Source: Candidatus Thorarchaeota archaeon
GTDB lineage: Archaea; Asgardarchaeota; Thorarchaeia; Thorarchaeales; Thorarchaeaceae
DNA length: 33,924 nucleotides
Reading direction: 5' to 3'
NCBI GenBank assembly: GCA_004524595.1
Contig: SDOA01000039.1
Location: 1 to 33,924, forward strand
Shown here: positions 15,439 to 24,556 of the stretch, piece by piece
Position numbering within the stretch: the stretch's first letter is position 1
Layout of the letters: each line of letters opens with the position of its first letter
The notes under the pieces: generated by a model
Told to the model about the DNA's origin: nothing
What the model saw: the letters and a program-made list of their open reading frames with translations, nothing else
Databases searched by the model: none
Program-made: the position numbers and the translations under genes

Positions 15439-16950
15439 CTAAAGTTCAGCATTCTTTAGCTCACTTGCTACAGATTTCAACAAATCATAGAGAATCGGTA
15501 TATCTGCAATCCGGAGCTTCTCATCAGGAGTATGCGCATTCAAAGCTGTAGGACCGATTGAGACCATTTGGATACCAGGTATCTTTGCTCCAATAATACC
15601 ACACTCCAATCCCGCATGAATGGCACGAAGCTGAACTTCTGTCTTCAGTACCTGCTCATAGTGTCTCTGGACAAACTTAAGAAAAGGACTGGATGGTGCA
15701 GGATTCCAACCAGGATATGCTTCTTTTCGTTCAATATCCCACCCAAATTGACTTGCAAAGAACTCCACCTGATTCCGGTATGATTCGAGCTCAGCATCAA
15801 CACTACTCCGTGTGCTAATCAGGATAGTAAACAATTCTCCTTCGGTCTTAATTATAGCAACATTGTTTGATGTTTCAACAAGATCTTTGACGTATGGCGA
15901 AACATTGATTGGACCTTGTCGTAGAAGATCGATAGTGAGGATAATCTTATGTGATTCCTCAGAAGAACAGACAGGGAATTGCTCCACCTGTTTCCATTTT
16001 ATTTGGAGGTCAGGTTCAAGAATTGTAGACCTCTTTGATTCATTTTTATAGTATGCAATAATTGCTTGTGAAGCTTCGTGTAATAATTCATCGGCAGAGA
16101 CCTGTTTCTCAGCTGGTATGGCAAACCGCACTGTAGATTCACGTGTAATAGCATTGTGCTTACTACCACCTTCCCAAGATGATAGAAACACCTTCATTTC
16201 CAGACCCAATTCAATAAGCATTCTGGCTATGAGCTTGTTGGCGTTTGCTCTATGTTTGTGAATGTCAACTCCTGAATGCCCACCAAGAAGTCCTGAAATA
16301 GATAATTCATAGTATGTCAAATTACTATCCGTGGTACTAATGTCAAGTACTCGACTAAGCTTGGTATCACCACCACCTGCAGAACCAATTGTGATAAGAC
16401 CAAGTTGCTCAGAGTCTACGTTTATCAGGAGCTTACTCTCAATTCCCAACTCCTGAGGATTCAGAGAGAATGCCCCAACAAGACCTGTCTCTTCATCAAC
16501 GGTAATTAGGACTTCAAGAGGACCATGCAAAGCATCAGGATCTATTAATAGAGCCAGTGCCAATGCAACACCAATCCCATTATCTGCACCTAAAGTAGTG
16601 CCATCAGCATCTACCCATTCGCCATTTTCCTGTATTCGCACAGGGATAGGAGCATTATCAAAGTCAAACCCACCCTTGCGGTCGGTTTCACACACCATAT
16701 CCATGTGACCCTGAAGGAGAAGTGGCGGAGTGTCTTCCATTCCTTTAGTTGGTCCCTTCTTAAGAAGAAGATTTCCAACACTATCTTCGACAATCTCAAT
16801 CTCAATGCCACTAGATTCTGCCCTCTCCGTCACCCAGGATCTAATCTTTGCTCTGATTTTGTCTTCTTTCTTGGATTCACGAGGCGTTACTGTGAATACA
16901 TGTTCAAAAATCTCCCAGACTGGCTCAGGTTTCAATTTTTCAAGGACCAT
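15439..16950 (-). CDS. pepD: PepD-type M20 dipeptidase (aminoacyl-histidine dipeptidase family)
   Basis: A 503-residue cytoplasmic zinc dipeptidase of the M20C group, which hydrolyses Xaa-His and other dipeptides. Metal and catalytic residues are in place: His82 and Asp84 (LLQGHMDMVCE), Asp123 (TLGADNGIG), Glu153-Glu154 (TVDEETG), with the C-terminal HAGLECGIIG and NAHTPDEKL blocks. Length is normal for PepD (about 485-500). It would work downstream of the peptide importer in this window, and it could feed histidine to the formimino pathway, although the genes are far apart. Divergent from the PAP2 gene; an AT-rich TATA-like AGATAAAAT at about 16995-17003 on the minus strand may be its promoter. 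It meets the AOR gene tail to tail with 11 bases between. Confidence 0.93.
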   Translation of the reverse strand: MVLEKLKPEPVWEIFEHVFTVTPRESKKEDKIRAKIRSWVTERAESSGIEIEIVEDSVGNLLLKKGPTKGMEDTPPLLLQGHMDMVCETDRKGGFDFDNAPIPVRIQENGEWVDADGTTLGADNGIGVALALALLIDPDALHGPLEVLITVDEETGLVGAFSLNPQELGIESKLLINVDSEQLGLITIGSAGGGDTKLSRVLDISTTDSNLTYYELSISGLLGGHSGVDIHKHRANANKLIARMLIELGLEMKVFLSSWEGGSKHNAITRESTVRFAIPAEKQVSADELLHEASQAIIAYYKNESKRSTILEPDLQIKWKQVEQFPVCSSEESHKIILTIDLLRQGPINVSPYVKDLVETSNNVAIIKTEGELFTILISTRSSVDAELESYRNQVEFFASQFGWDIERKEAYPGWNPAPSSPFLKFVQRHYEQVLKTEVQLRAIHAGLECGIIGAKIPGIQMVSIGPTALNAHTPDEKLRIADIPILYDLLKSVASELKNAEL

Positions 16951-17072
16951 GACGATAGACCTCTATCATCTCTGGACATTTCCCTGCGCTATTAGATTTT
17001 ATCTATTGACAGACATCTTTTTCTCTCACGAATACTAGAGTATAGATTCTGAAATTCAAGGAGTAAAGTAGG

Positions 17073-17945
17073 ATGTTATTCGATCCAATATTAACAGATA
17101 CTCTTAGAGACGCTCTTCCGGGTCTTGGAGACTTCTTCCTTCTGGTAACTCAGTTTGGAAGCGAGCTGGTGTTCATTGGAATCTTGTTGATATTATTCTG
17201 GACTGTCAATAAGAAAGAAGCCATTTTTGCAACATTTGTTCTTCTCTTCGCAATACTCTCAAATTATTGGTTGAAAGTTATAATTGCGAATGAGAGACCT
17301 CCTGCAAGTAATTGGTATCCTGGAACGGACCCCCCTAATTATAGTACTCCCAGTGGGCACAGCCAAAACTCAGCAAGTCTCTATGGATGGTTTGCTATTA
17401 GAATCAAGAGATGGTGGATGCTGTTGATTGCTATCGTACTTACAACTCTAGTAGGCATATCCAGAGTATATCTTGGTGTACATTTTATTGGAGATGTGTT
17501 ACTGGGGTGGGGTATTGGAATAGTCACAGTGTTAGCGTTCTACTATCTTGAGAAACCAGCACGAGAGTTTCTCTCTAGATTTAGATACGAGTATCTCTTG
17601 ATGATGTTAGCTGTAATTGCCTTGGGTATGTTGCTATTAGCATGGGTTCTCCCTCAGCCGCCAAACGATAATTTTGGTGCAATAGGTGGGATAACAGTTG
17701 GTCTGGCAATTGGTCTGGCATTAGAAAATAAGTTTGTCAATTTTGATGTAAGACCGTCTAATGAACAGAAATGGAAACTTGTAGTGCGAGTCGTTGTTGG
17801 TCTCGTACTTGTCATCGGTCTGATGGTCGGATTAGGAGCAATACTACCTTCCGAGGATCTTTGGCTCCGAGCAATAAGATATGCATTGATTGCACTCACT
17901 GGAGTCTTCATCTGGCCACTGATCTTCAAACGAGCTAACCTCTAG
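17073..17945 (+). CDS. PAP2-family membrane phosphatase
   Basis: An integral membrane phosphatase of the type 2 phosphatidic acid phosphatase family. All three signature motifs are intact: K68-x6-R75-P76 (KVIIANERP), PSGH with His96, and SR-x5-H with Arg131 and His137 (SRVYLGVHFIGD). Six helices in the first 165 residues form the catalytic core. Residues 170-290 add about four more helices, so the protein is longer (290) than minimal PAP2 enzymes. AAGGAG lies about nine bases before the ATG. Likely substrates are lipid or prenyl pyrophosphates, for example recycling of a polyprenyl carrier, but this is inferred from family membership only. Confidence 0.9.
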   Translation: MLFDPILTDTLRDALPGLGDFFLLVTQFGSELVFIGILLILFWTVNKKEAIFATFVLLFAILSNYWLKVIIANERPPASNWYPGTDPPNYSTPSGHSQNSASLYGWFAIRIKRWWMLLIAIVLTTLVGISRVYLGVHFIGDVLLGWGIGIVTVLAFYYLEKPAREFLSRFRYEYLLMMLAVIALGMLLLAWVLPQPPNDNFGAIGGITVGLAIGLALENKFVNFDVRPSNEQKWKLVVRVVVGLVLVIGLMVGLGAILPSEDLWLRAIRYALIALTGVFIWPLIFKRANL

Positions 17946-17967
17946 CTAAGGTCAACCTATCCTACGA

Positions 17968-17997
17968 CATTTAAAGTTCAAAGCCGAAAAACTCGGC
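17968..17997 (+). promoter_or_regulatory. TATA-like box plus short inverted repeat before the decarboxylase-like gene
   Basis: CATTTAAAG at 17968-17976 is a plausible TATA box. The inverted repeat GCCGA-aaaac-TCGGC (17983-17997) follows at once, between the box and the predicted transcription start near 18000. An inverted repeat in that position could be a repressor operator or a short 5' hairpin. Confidence 0.35.
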
Positions 17998-18042
17998 AGA
18001 TTCAAGAGGCAGGCTGTAATATATGAAAAGAAGGTGAACCGT

Positions 18043-18762
18043 GTGAAAGAGGGAAGTAGTACACCACTTCTATCGCCATTATTTCCAAGACCTCCTTACC
18101 ATTATGTAGATGCTAAGATATTCCTCGCGTTGTTCAATCCACCAGAGAACTCAATCCAGGCATTGTTACCAGAACCTCTCAGACCATCACAGATGCCTCT
18201 AGCAGGATTACTCTTTGCAGAACAACCGTGTAAGGAGGCAGGCACTTTTATGGAATCCGGCATGCTCGTACAGTGCCTTTTTGATAATCCTGAAACAGAG
18301 GAAGAAGAGGTAGGAGTGTATTTTGCTTACAATTACGTCGATACTGATGTAGCGCAGGCTGCAGGTCGGGAAATCTGGGGATACCCACGAAAGAGAGCAG
18401 AAATATCTTTGAAGTTGAGTGGTGATACACTTGTTGGCTCAACTCAGAGGGATGGTGTGACAATTCTAAGAGCAACATGCAATCTTGAGGATGAAGGTGA
18501 ATGGATCGATAGCGGCCCAAACATCAATGTGAAGATGATTCCGAGTGTCACTGGAAAAGGATACGATCTGGCGGCAATCACAGCGGCATATCTTGAATAT
18601 TCAATAAAACATGGTCGTTCAGGGGAGGTTGAAGTAGAATTCAAGAATGGTCCTCGAGACGATTTTAAGAGGGTCAAAATTGAAAGCACGATGATTGGAT
18701 TGTATTTCGATTGTGACATTCTAGTCCCAGAAGGAAAGATTATTGGTACCATCAAACTATGA
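18043..18762 (+). CDS. Acetoacetate decarboxylase superfamily protein
   Basis: A 239-residue member of the acetoacetate decarboxylase fold. Recognisable blocks are the opening FPRPPYHYVDAK, the MPLAGLLFAEQPCKE region, and GREIWGYPRKRAEI, which holds the position of the active-site lysine pair. The pair here is Arg-Lys (Lys at residue 117), whereas the classical enzyme has Lys-Lys, so true acetoacetate decarboxylation is uncertain; many superfamily members catalyse other Schiff-base reactions. A GTG at 18034 is possible, but AAGGTG at 18031-18036 is six bases before the GTG at 18043, which I prefer. The stop codon abuts the stop of the opposing ABC permease with no base between. Confidence 0.82.
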   Translation: MKEGSSTPLLSPLFPRPPYHYVDAKIFLALFNPPENSIQALLPEPLRPSQMPLAGLLFAEQPCKEAGTFMESGMLVQCLFDNPETEEEEVGVYFAYNYVDTDVAQAAGREIWGYPRKRAEISLKLSGDTLVGSTQRDGVTILRATCNLEDEGEWIDSGPNINVKMIPSVTGKGYDLAAITAAYLEYSIKHGRSGEVEVEFKNGPRDDFKRVKIESTMIGLYFDCDILVPEGKIIGTIKL

Positions 18763-20481
18763 TTAGAGATATTCAGTTGCTTCAATAGTCTGAAGTCTGC
18801 GACCTGCCTTCTTAGTATAGGATCTCATTATTTGAATGCACAACAGAGCAAAAACAGGAATTGCAAGATATGTGTAGATAGGATTGAGGAAGATACCTAC
18901 TGATAATATGATACCAATACCCATGAAACCAATAAGATTAGGAAGAACCTGAGCACGAGCCATAGCCCACATACTTCGTATTGGCATCTGCACTGCAGAT
19001 CCTCGCTGTCTACTTATATTGCGCTCCGCCTTGAAATCACCGCCAGTAGCTGCAGAATAAGCAGCAATACCACCTGAGGCTACTGTAAGAAAAGTACTTG
19101 CAAGAACTATTGCAGGAAGATATAACCAGAGACTTGGTTGAATGAAGAGAACAAGAACAGATGCAACACTAGTAGCAATTATGGTGAATGGCACAGCACT
19201 AAACACCTTTCCTTTGATGTAGTCCGTAAGACTAGCAGGAGCCAGTTGCAGATTCATGAGGTTCTTTCCTTCATAGACCAGTTCATACCCAGCAAAATAG
19301 ACACCATATGATACAGCAAAAGGAATCATCGCATATATCACAACAAAAGGTGCAAATCCTACAAGCTGTTGACCAGGAGTTAGAAAGATTATGAAGAACC
19401 AGAAGACAATCCTGAGGGGGCCAAGTAGGTAGTTTGCTAGAACCCTTCCTTCTCTTCGGACAGACGCAATATTATACCACATAGATACGCTTGTTGTCTC
19501 ATTCATCTTAACGAATGGAAGACCCGAGGGATTCCATGTCGTGTGAACGATTCGTTCTTCTGACTTGGATGTACGTTTAGACCCACTTGCCAACCAACCA
19601 CTATAATGAGCGTTTTCACTAACAACAGCATTTGCGTAAATCAAGCTGCCAGATAGAAAGAGAAAGACCAGTGCAAGAATCACATCAGCTAGATTTACTG
19701 GAAGTGCGACTATTAATCCTAAGGTAACAGTATTCATTACACCGCCGGGACTAAAGTCTGAAGACAGACCAATCTGTTGAGCGAAAGATAGAATCCATCC
19801 AAAGAACTGACTGAATCCAGAGCCTGAGGAGATTATGGAATAATAATACAACGAACCGATGATGATTGAGATTGCAGTACCAAAGAACCACCCAATCTGT
19901 TTGAGTCTACGTCGTCCTGCGAGTAATCGAGAGATGCCAAGACCAATGAGCCCTCCCAATGATACACCAAGAGTCACGTTTGCTAGTAGTAGGACCAGAA
20001 AGACAGGGATTGAGAGTAGAGCGTAGGCTGCAGTGGAAGCGATTGCTAATCCAATCACTATGGGTGTCCCAATGACCAAGTAGAGCGTTGCATTGTAAAA
20101 AATGATGACAATCGATTTTTCTAAGAATAGAGTTCTCAAAGAGATTGGCATGGTCATCAGATATTCCATTCTTGAAGAATTAGCAACTGTTGTCACACTA
20201 ATTGCAATAGAACCCATGAATGAAATGATTACTAAGAAATTAAAGATTGTAGCGCCGAATGCAATATTATCTCGGATTGCAGTTTCAAAGAAGGTCCAGC
20301 CAAGTAAATCAACCATCAGGAGTATACCAAGAAAAACTGCAACGGCAAAGACTGTTGCTGCAATATATCGTAACGTTCGACGAAACAGACTACGACGTTC
20401 AGACCGTTTGCCTTTTACATTCTTAATTCTCGTAGATCCCATGAGGTCGTGACGTAATAGAATCATCAGGTCTTCTATCAA
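18763..20481 (-). CDS. ABC-2 type transporter permease
   Basis: A 572-residue polytopic membrane protein with roughly twelve hydrophobic helices, forming the membrane half of an ABC exporter whose ATPase is encoded immediately upstream. It starts with a cytoplasmic stretch rich in Arg/Lys (RIKNVKGKRSERRSLFRRTL), then helices from about residue 38. A long polar loop near the middle (SKRTSKSEERIVHTTWNPSG) separates two helix sets. The ATPase stop TGA and this TTG start share bases at 20478-20481, so translation is coupled; an ATG five codons in (20466) is the alternative start. No substrate can be assigned. Large ABC-2 permeases of this kind often export lipids, polymers or antibiotics. Confidence 0.85.
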   Translation of the reverse strand: MIEDLMILLRHDLMGSTRIKNVKGKRSERRSLFRRTLRYIAATVFAVAVFLGILLMVDLLGWTFFETAIRDNIAFGATIFNFLVIISFMGSIAISVTTVANSSRMEYLMTMPISLRTLFLEKSIVIIFYNATLYLVIGTPIVIGLAIASTAAYALLSIPVFLVLLLANVTLGVSLGGLIGLGISRLLAGRRRLKQIGWFFGTAISIIIGSLYYYSIISSGSGFSQFFGWILSFAQQIGLSSDFSPGGVMNTVTLGLIVALPVNLADVILALVFLFLSGSLIYANAVVSENAHYSGWLASGSKRTSKSEERIVHTTWNPSGLPFVKMNETTSVSMWYNIASVRREGRVLANYLLGPLRIVFWFFIIFLTPGQQLVGFAPFVVIYAMIPFAVSYGVYFAGYELVYEGKNLMNLQLAPASLTDYIKGKVFSAVPFTIIATSVASVLVLFIQPSLWLYLPAIVLASTFLTVASGGIAAYSAATGGDFKAERNISRQRGSAVQMPIRSMWAMARAQVLPNLIGFMGIGIILSVGIFLNPIYTYLAIPVFALLCIQIMRSYTKKAGRRLQTIEATEYL

Positions 20482-21242
20482 GGTTGATCACCCAAGAATG
20501 CTGCAATCTTCTGCATGTCTGGGCCTCCTGTCAAATCCAAGAAAATATCTTCAAGAGACTGTTGCCCTTTTGCCTTCAGCCTTAGCTCATCCATTGTCCC
20601 CTCTGCAATCATCTGACCATTGTTGATTATACCAATCCGATCACACATTCGCTCTGCGATTTCAAGAACATGGGTACTCATTAGAATGGTATTTCCTCTA
20701 TCTCTAAGACCTCCAAGTATCTCTTTGATTGTCGCGGCACCTCTGGGATCAATTCCAGCCTGAACTTCATCCAATATCAAAATCTTTGGGTTATGAATGA
20801 GTGCAGCAACTAAACTTGTCTTTCTAGACATTCCTTTCGAATAGGTTTCGATGAGATCATCACTTGCATCCTTGATATCTAATAATGTGAGTAGTTCATC
20901 AATCTCCTCATCTCTCTCAGGACCTCGAGGCACTCTCCAGATATCACTAACATAATTAATGTATTCCCATCCTGTGAGGCGCTCAGGAAGAACTGGTTCT
21001 TCGGGAACATACCCCATGACCCGCTTTGCCTCTACTATCTTTTCCTGTACATCGAAGCCATTGATACGAGCAGTTCCCATGGTTGGTTTGAGGAGACCAA
21101 GTAACATACGCATTGTTGTTGATTTCCCAGATCCGTTGGGACCAAGTAATCCATAGATCTCTCCTGGATTAACTTGGAATGACAGTCTATCAACTGCTGT
21201 AAACTCGGTAAATTTTTTTGTGAGAGTAATGGCTTCAATCAT
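20478..21242 (-). CDS. ABC transporter ATPase for the ABC-2 exporter
   Basis: A 254-residue ATPase of the DrrA/CcmA-like group. Walker A GPNGSGKS, Q-loop GYVPEEP, a variant signature YSKGMSRK, Walker B ILILDEV and switch histidine MSTHVLE are visible. The residue after the Walker B Glu is Val rather than the usual Pro (DEVQAGIDP), a mild departure. The frame extends to 21287, but the family-like start MIEAITLTKKF corresponds to the ATG at 21242. On the minus strand a TATA-like GCATAAATTG at about 21270-21279 lies about 30 bases before it. It forms a two-gene unit with the permease and is divergent from the lipoate ligase. Confidence 0.92.
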   Translation of the reverse strand: MIEAITLTKKFTEFTAVDRLSFQVNPGEIYGLLGPNGSGKSTTMRMLLGLLKPTMGTARINGFDVQEKIVEAKRVMGYVPEEPVLPERLTGWEYINYVSDIWRVPRGPERDEEIDELLTLLDIKDASDDLIETYSKGMSRKTSLVAALIHNPKILILDEVQAGIDPRGAATIKEILGGLRDRGNTILMSTHVLEIAERMCDRIGIINNGQMIAEGTMDELRLKAKGQQSLEDIFLDLTGGPDMQKIAAFLGDQP

Positions 21243-21317
21243 GAAAATCACGTGAATAGAAAACTGAGTCAATTTATGCCTTAGCATCTGAGTCCATATT
21301 TTCCACTATTCGAATAT

Positions 21318-21328
21318 AATTATAAACC
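21318..21328 (+). promoter_or_regulatory. TATA-like box for the lipoate ligase gene
   Basis: AATTATAAACC is centred 26 bases before the ATG at 21349, the archaeal TATA-to-start distance, so the transcript is probably leaderless. Confidence 0.5.
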
Positions 21329-21348
21329 CTATAGGAAAGAACTGAAGT

Positions 21349-22446
21349 ATGCCACTCGAGAACTGGAGACTATTGGATATTGGTCCTATTGACCCTCTTG
21401 AAACACAGATAATCTATGATATGATTGCTCAAGGAATTACGCAAGGCAAGTCGGAGAATACACTTATCATCTGTTGGCCGGCAAAGCCCTTGGTCAGTCT
21501 TGGTCATTTCCAAGAGATAGAGGAAGACATCGATACAAAGTTCTGTCGAGAGAACAATATTGTTTTCACTCGAAGAGTCATCGGTGGCGGCGGCGTTTAT
21601 CTTGATGACGGTCAGATGTTCTATCAATTGATTGGTAGGATAGACAGTCCAACAACGCCAAAGAAAATTGATGATTATTATAGAAAGTTTCTGGAAGCAC
21701 CAGTACAAGCATACCGAAATCTGGGCATCCCAGCCGAGTTTAAACCTGTCAATGATATCATTGCAAATGGGAAAAAAATCTCAGGAAATGGTGCTGGAGA
21801 TGTCGGTGATGCAAGAATTCTTACAGGCAATCTCATCTTTGACTTTAATTTTGATATGATGGTGAAAGTTCTGAAAGTACCTGATGAGAAGTTTAGAGAT
21901 AAAATCGCAAAGAGCTTACGAGACAGGATGAGTACTATCCAGCTCGAAACTGGGTCAATTCCTGATCGAACAGAAGTGAAAGAAGATCTCATTAGATTAT
22001 ACGAAGAGACCCTTGATATCTCATTAGTCAGAGGCAATCTAACAAGCTGGGAGAAGGGGAGAATGGCAGAACTTCATCCAAAATACCTCTCAGATGAATG
22101 GCTTCACTGGCGAGGTGGTGGTAGACTCACAGGCGCAAGGACTGTGCGTATCTCAGCAACAACATCAGTTGGAACTGCAAACTACAAAGCGCCAGGAGGT
22201 TTGATCCGAGCAACAATCGAAAAAGTCGATGGAAAGGTGAATGAGATTGTTTTGAGTGGTGACTTCTTCATGCTTCCAAATGAGGCGATCGCATGGCTTG
22301 AACAGAAGATTATTGGTGCCTCGGTTGAAGGAGAGGAGATCATCCAACGCATAAAGCAAGCCTATAATGAATATAAAATAGAGTCACCAGGTGTCACTCC
22401 TGAAGATATCGAGACTGCAATCAGAATGGCAATTGGTAATGAATAG
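21349..22446 (+). CDS. lplA: Lipoate-protein ligase A-like protein with C-terminal accessory domain
   Basis: A member of the biotin/lipoate ligase (BPL_LplA_LipB) family, which activates lipoate with ATP and attaches it to lysines of lipoyl domains. The catalytic domain (residues 1 to about 250) has RRVIGGGGVYLDDGQ (75-89), where the usual form is RRxSGGGAVFHDxGN, and NDIIANGKKISGNG (135-148) with the conserved lysine Lys143. Residues about 255-340 resemble the C-terminal accessory domain (RISATTSVGTANYKAPGGLIRATIEKVDGKVNEIVLSGDFF), encoded separately in some archaea but fused here. The histidine normally in the Gly-rich loop is replaced by Leu-Asp, so specificity (lipoate, octanoate or another acid) is uncertain. 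No lipoylated enzyme or glycine cleavage gene is in the window. Confidence 0.88.
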   Translation: MPLENWRLLDIGPIDPLETQIIYDMIAQGITQGKSENTLIICWPAKPLVSLGHFQEIEEDIDTKFCRENNIVFTRRVIGGGGVYLDDGQMFYQLIGRIDSPTTPKKIDDYYRKFLEAPVQAYRNLGIPAEFKPVNDIIANGKKISGNGAGDVGDARILTGNLIFDFNFDMMVKVLKVPDEKFRDKIAKSLRDRMSTIQLETGSIPDRTEVKEDLIRLYEETLDISLVRGNLTSWEKGRMAELHPKYLSDEWLHWRGGGRLTGARTVRISATTSVGTANYKAPGGLIRATIEKVDGKVNEIVLSGDFFMLPNEAIAWLEQKIIGASVEGEEIIQRIKQAYNEYKIESPGVTPEDIETAIRMAIGNE

Positions 22447-22490
22447 AGTTCTAGGATAGATTCATCTTTCATTACCTCAATCTGGAATCC

Positions 22491-23477
22491 ATGCATGTTC
22501 GTCAATACGAAAAGGGTGACGAAAGGTCAATCGCAGAGATCTACAATAGAGCATTCCAGAAACAGATCTCAAGCCTTCCTAAGATATACCAATATAGGAG
22601 GGTCGTTCCAGAGGATGTAGTCCATTGGAGAGATGGAGGAGCTAACACATTTTGGATAATGGAAGATGATGGTAGAACAATTGGATATGCGCAAGTAAGA
22701 ATAGAGGTAGAGATTGGAAAGCAGGAAATCCCAATACTTCAATTCATGCCTGGAAAAAGTTGGGATTTGAATGAGAGTAATTTTGCAGTCCACCCTGATT
22801 ATCAGCGGCGAGGAATTGCATCAGGTCTGATTCGAGAGATAATCAAGAGATATCAATCCGAAGTGATGTTTGTAACTGCACTTACATTCAGTGATAATAC
22901 ACCTGCGGAGGCTCTACTTTCAAGCCTTGATTTCAAAATGCACGATGTCTTTTACTACGAGCCATTCTCTGAAAAGTATCCTTTAGAGAACAGTAGTTTC
23001 TATGGATCTTTCGAACTAAAGGACCTTCCATCTGTTAAAGTTCCGATAGCAGAAATTAGCTTCAGGAGGGCAGAGCAAAAAGATGCAGAGATCATACTTA
23101 CTCTGCATGAACATAATGTCTTCTGGTGCAGAGAGTGTCTAACTCTTGAATGGAACAGGAATTTCATTGACGGAAAATATGGTCATACTGTTTTTGTCGC
23201 AGAGCATGAGGGACGAGTGATTGGTGCGATTGATTACTACGAGGATGGAAGAATAGGGATTACAGGTGTTCTCCCCGAGTATCGTGAAAAAGGATTTGGG
23301 AGTGCAATGTTCTATGAGATTCTCAAAGAGATGAAACGAGTTGGATATGAGAGTGTTTTTGTTGACTCAGGACTGACTCAGACTGATGCAATCAAGATGT
23401 ATGAGAGATTTGGCTTCACTATTGAAAGAAGACAGAATTGCTGGATTAAAACTCTGAAGCAAGGTGGCACTAAGTGA
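22491..23477 (+). CDS. Tandem GNAT-domain N-acetyltransferase
   Basis: A 328-residue protein with two GNAT domains, which transfer acetyl groups from acetyl-CoA to amines. The first (about 1-160) carries the CoA-binding block FAVHPDYQRRGIASGLI; the second (about 185-325) carries GVLPEYREKGFGSAMFYEIL and the C-terminal MYERFGFTIERR typical of the fold. Both pyrophosphate-binding loops look intact, so either could be active. The gene starts 44 bases after the lipoate ligase and overlaps the kinase gene by four bases (GTGA), so cotranscription is likely. The substrate is unknown. Confidence 0.88.
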   Translation: MHVRQYEKGDERSIAEIYNRAFQKQISSLPKIYQYRRVVPEDVVHWRDGGANTFWIMEDDGRTIGYAQVRIEVEIGKQEIPILQFMPGKSWDLNESNFAVHPDYQRRGIASGLIREIIKRYQSEVMFVTALTFSDNTPAEALLSSLDFKMHDVFYYEPFSEKYPLENSSFYGSFELKDLPSVKVPIAEISFRRAEQKDAEIILTLHEHNVFWCRECLTLEWNRNFIDGKYGHTVFVAEHEGRVIGAIDYYEDGRIGITGVLPEYREKGFGSAMFYEILKEMKRVGYESVFVDSGLTQTDAIKMYERFGFTIERRQNCWIKTLKQGGTK

Positions 23478-24550
23478 AAGAAGACGCGTTTCTAGTTAGA
23501 ACTCCTGGGAGAATCTGTCTCTTTGGTGAACATAGTGACTATCTAGGCTTGGATGTGATTGCTGCAGCAATTGATTTGACAATAGATATCGAAGCTAGTC
23601 CAAGAGATGATAATCAGGTCCATGTTGAATATCTTGACTTGAATGAGTACGATTCATTTCAAATAGGTCATGAGATAGCGTACAGGAACAAGAGGGATTA
23701 CATCAGAAGTGCATTCAATGTCATGGGACGTCGAGGAATTGAACCTGAGCATGGATGGAATTTGCGTGTTACAGGAAATATTCCAATTGCTGCGGGTCTC
23801 TCCAGCTCTTCAGCATTGACAGTTGGAACCATCATGGCAATAGCAAGAATGGGGCAAAAAGAGATGGCACCAGAGGATGTTGCAATAGCCGCTTTCGAGT
23901 CTGAAGTTCTGGAGTTCGATGAAAGCGGTGGAATTATGGACCATTATGCTACTGCAATAGGTGGTGTGGTCCACATCAACACCAAAGACAGATTGGTGAC
24001 TCGACTTCCCGCGAAACTGGGGGCAATTGTCATCGGAGATTCAAGAGAGAAAAAGACGAATACTGTCGGAGACCTTGAATTCATCAGAACAACTGTCGAG
24101 AGAGAGTATGAACTCATTTCACAAAAAATCTCCTCCTTTGATCGTAGGACGACCCCAGTCAATACAATTACTGAACTATCTCATCGAAGACCAAGTAGAG
24201 AGAGAAGTATGGCTGAGGCAGCTCTCCGAAATCGCGACTTGACAAATCGAGCCCTCAAGTTGTTGGAGAGTGAAGAGCCATATGAATATGCACTCGGAGC
24301 AATGGTGAGAGAACATCATGATATCCTGAGAGATGGGTTAGATAGGTCAACTCCAAAGATTGAGAGGATGATTGAAGTAGCCTATAATGCCGGTGCTCTA
24401 GGATGTAAGATAAATGGTAGCGGTGGGGGTGGAACGATGATGGCTTATACAGTAGGTTGGGAATGTGAAGTAGCTTCAGCAATTCAACAAGCGGGAGGAA
24501 CTGCACATATCGTGAATGTAAGTAGAGGTGCTACTCTCACAACAATCTAG
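23474..24550 (+). CDS. GHMP kinase, galactokinase-like
   Basis: A 358-residue sugar-1-kinase-like GHMP enzyme. It has the substrate-binding block GRICLFGEHSDYLG (12-25), the ATP-binding motif IPIAAGLSSSSAL (near 103-115), the catalytic aspartate Asp156 in SGGIMDHYATAIGG, matching galactokinase CGIMDQ, and the third motif KINGSGGGGTMMAY. These point to the galactokinase branch rather than mevalonate or homoserine kinases. The sugar could be galactose, N-acetylgalactosamine, a heptose or another hexose; no sugar operon surrounds it. The GTG start overlaps the GNAT stop by four bases, so the pair are translationally coupled. It ends six bases from the opposing FTCD gene. Confidence 0.87.
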   Translation: MKEDAFLVRTPGRICLFGEHSDYLGLDVIAAAIDLTIDIEASPRDDNQVHVEYLDLNEYDSFQIGHEIAYRNKRDYIRSAFNVMGRRGIEPEHGWNLRVTGNIPIAAGLSSSSALTVGTIMAIARMGQKEMAPEDVAIAAFESEVLEFDESGGIMDHYATAIGGVVHINTKDRLVTRLPAKLGAIVIGDSREKKTNTVGDLEFIRTTVEREYELISQKISSFDRRTTPVNTITELSHRRPSRERSMAEAALRNRDLTNRALKLLESEEPYEYALGAMVREHHDILRDGLDRSTPKIERMIEVAYNAGALGCKINGSGGGGTMMAYTVGWECEVASAIQQAGGTAHIVNVSRGATLTTI

Positions 24551-24556
24551 AAGTAT

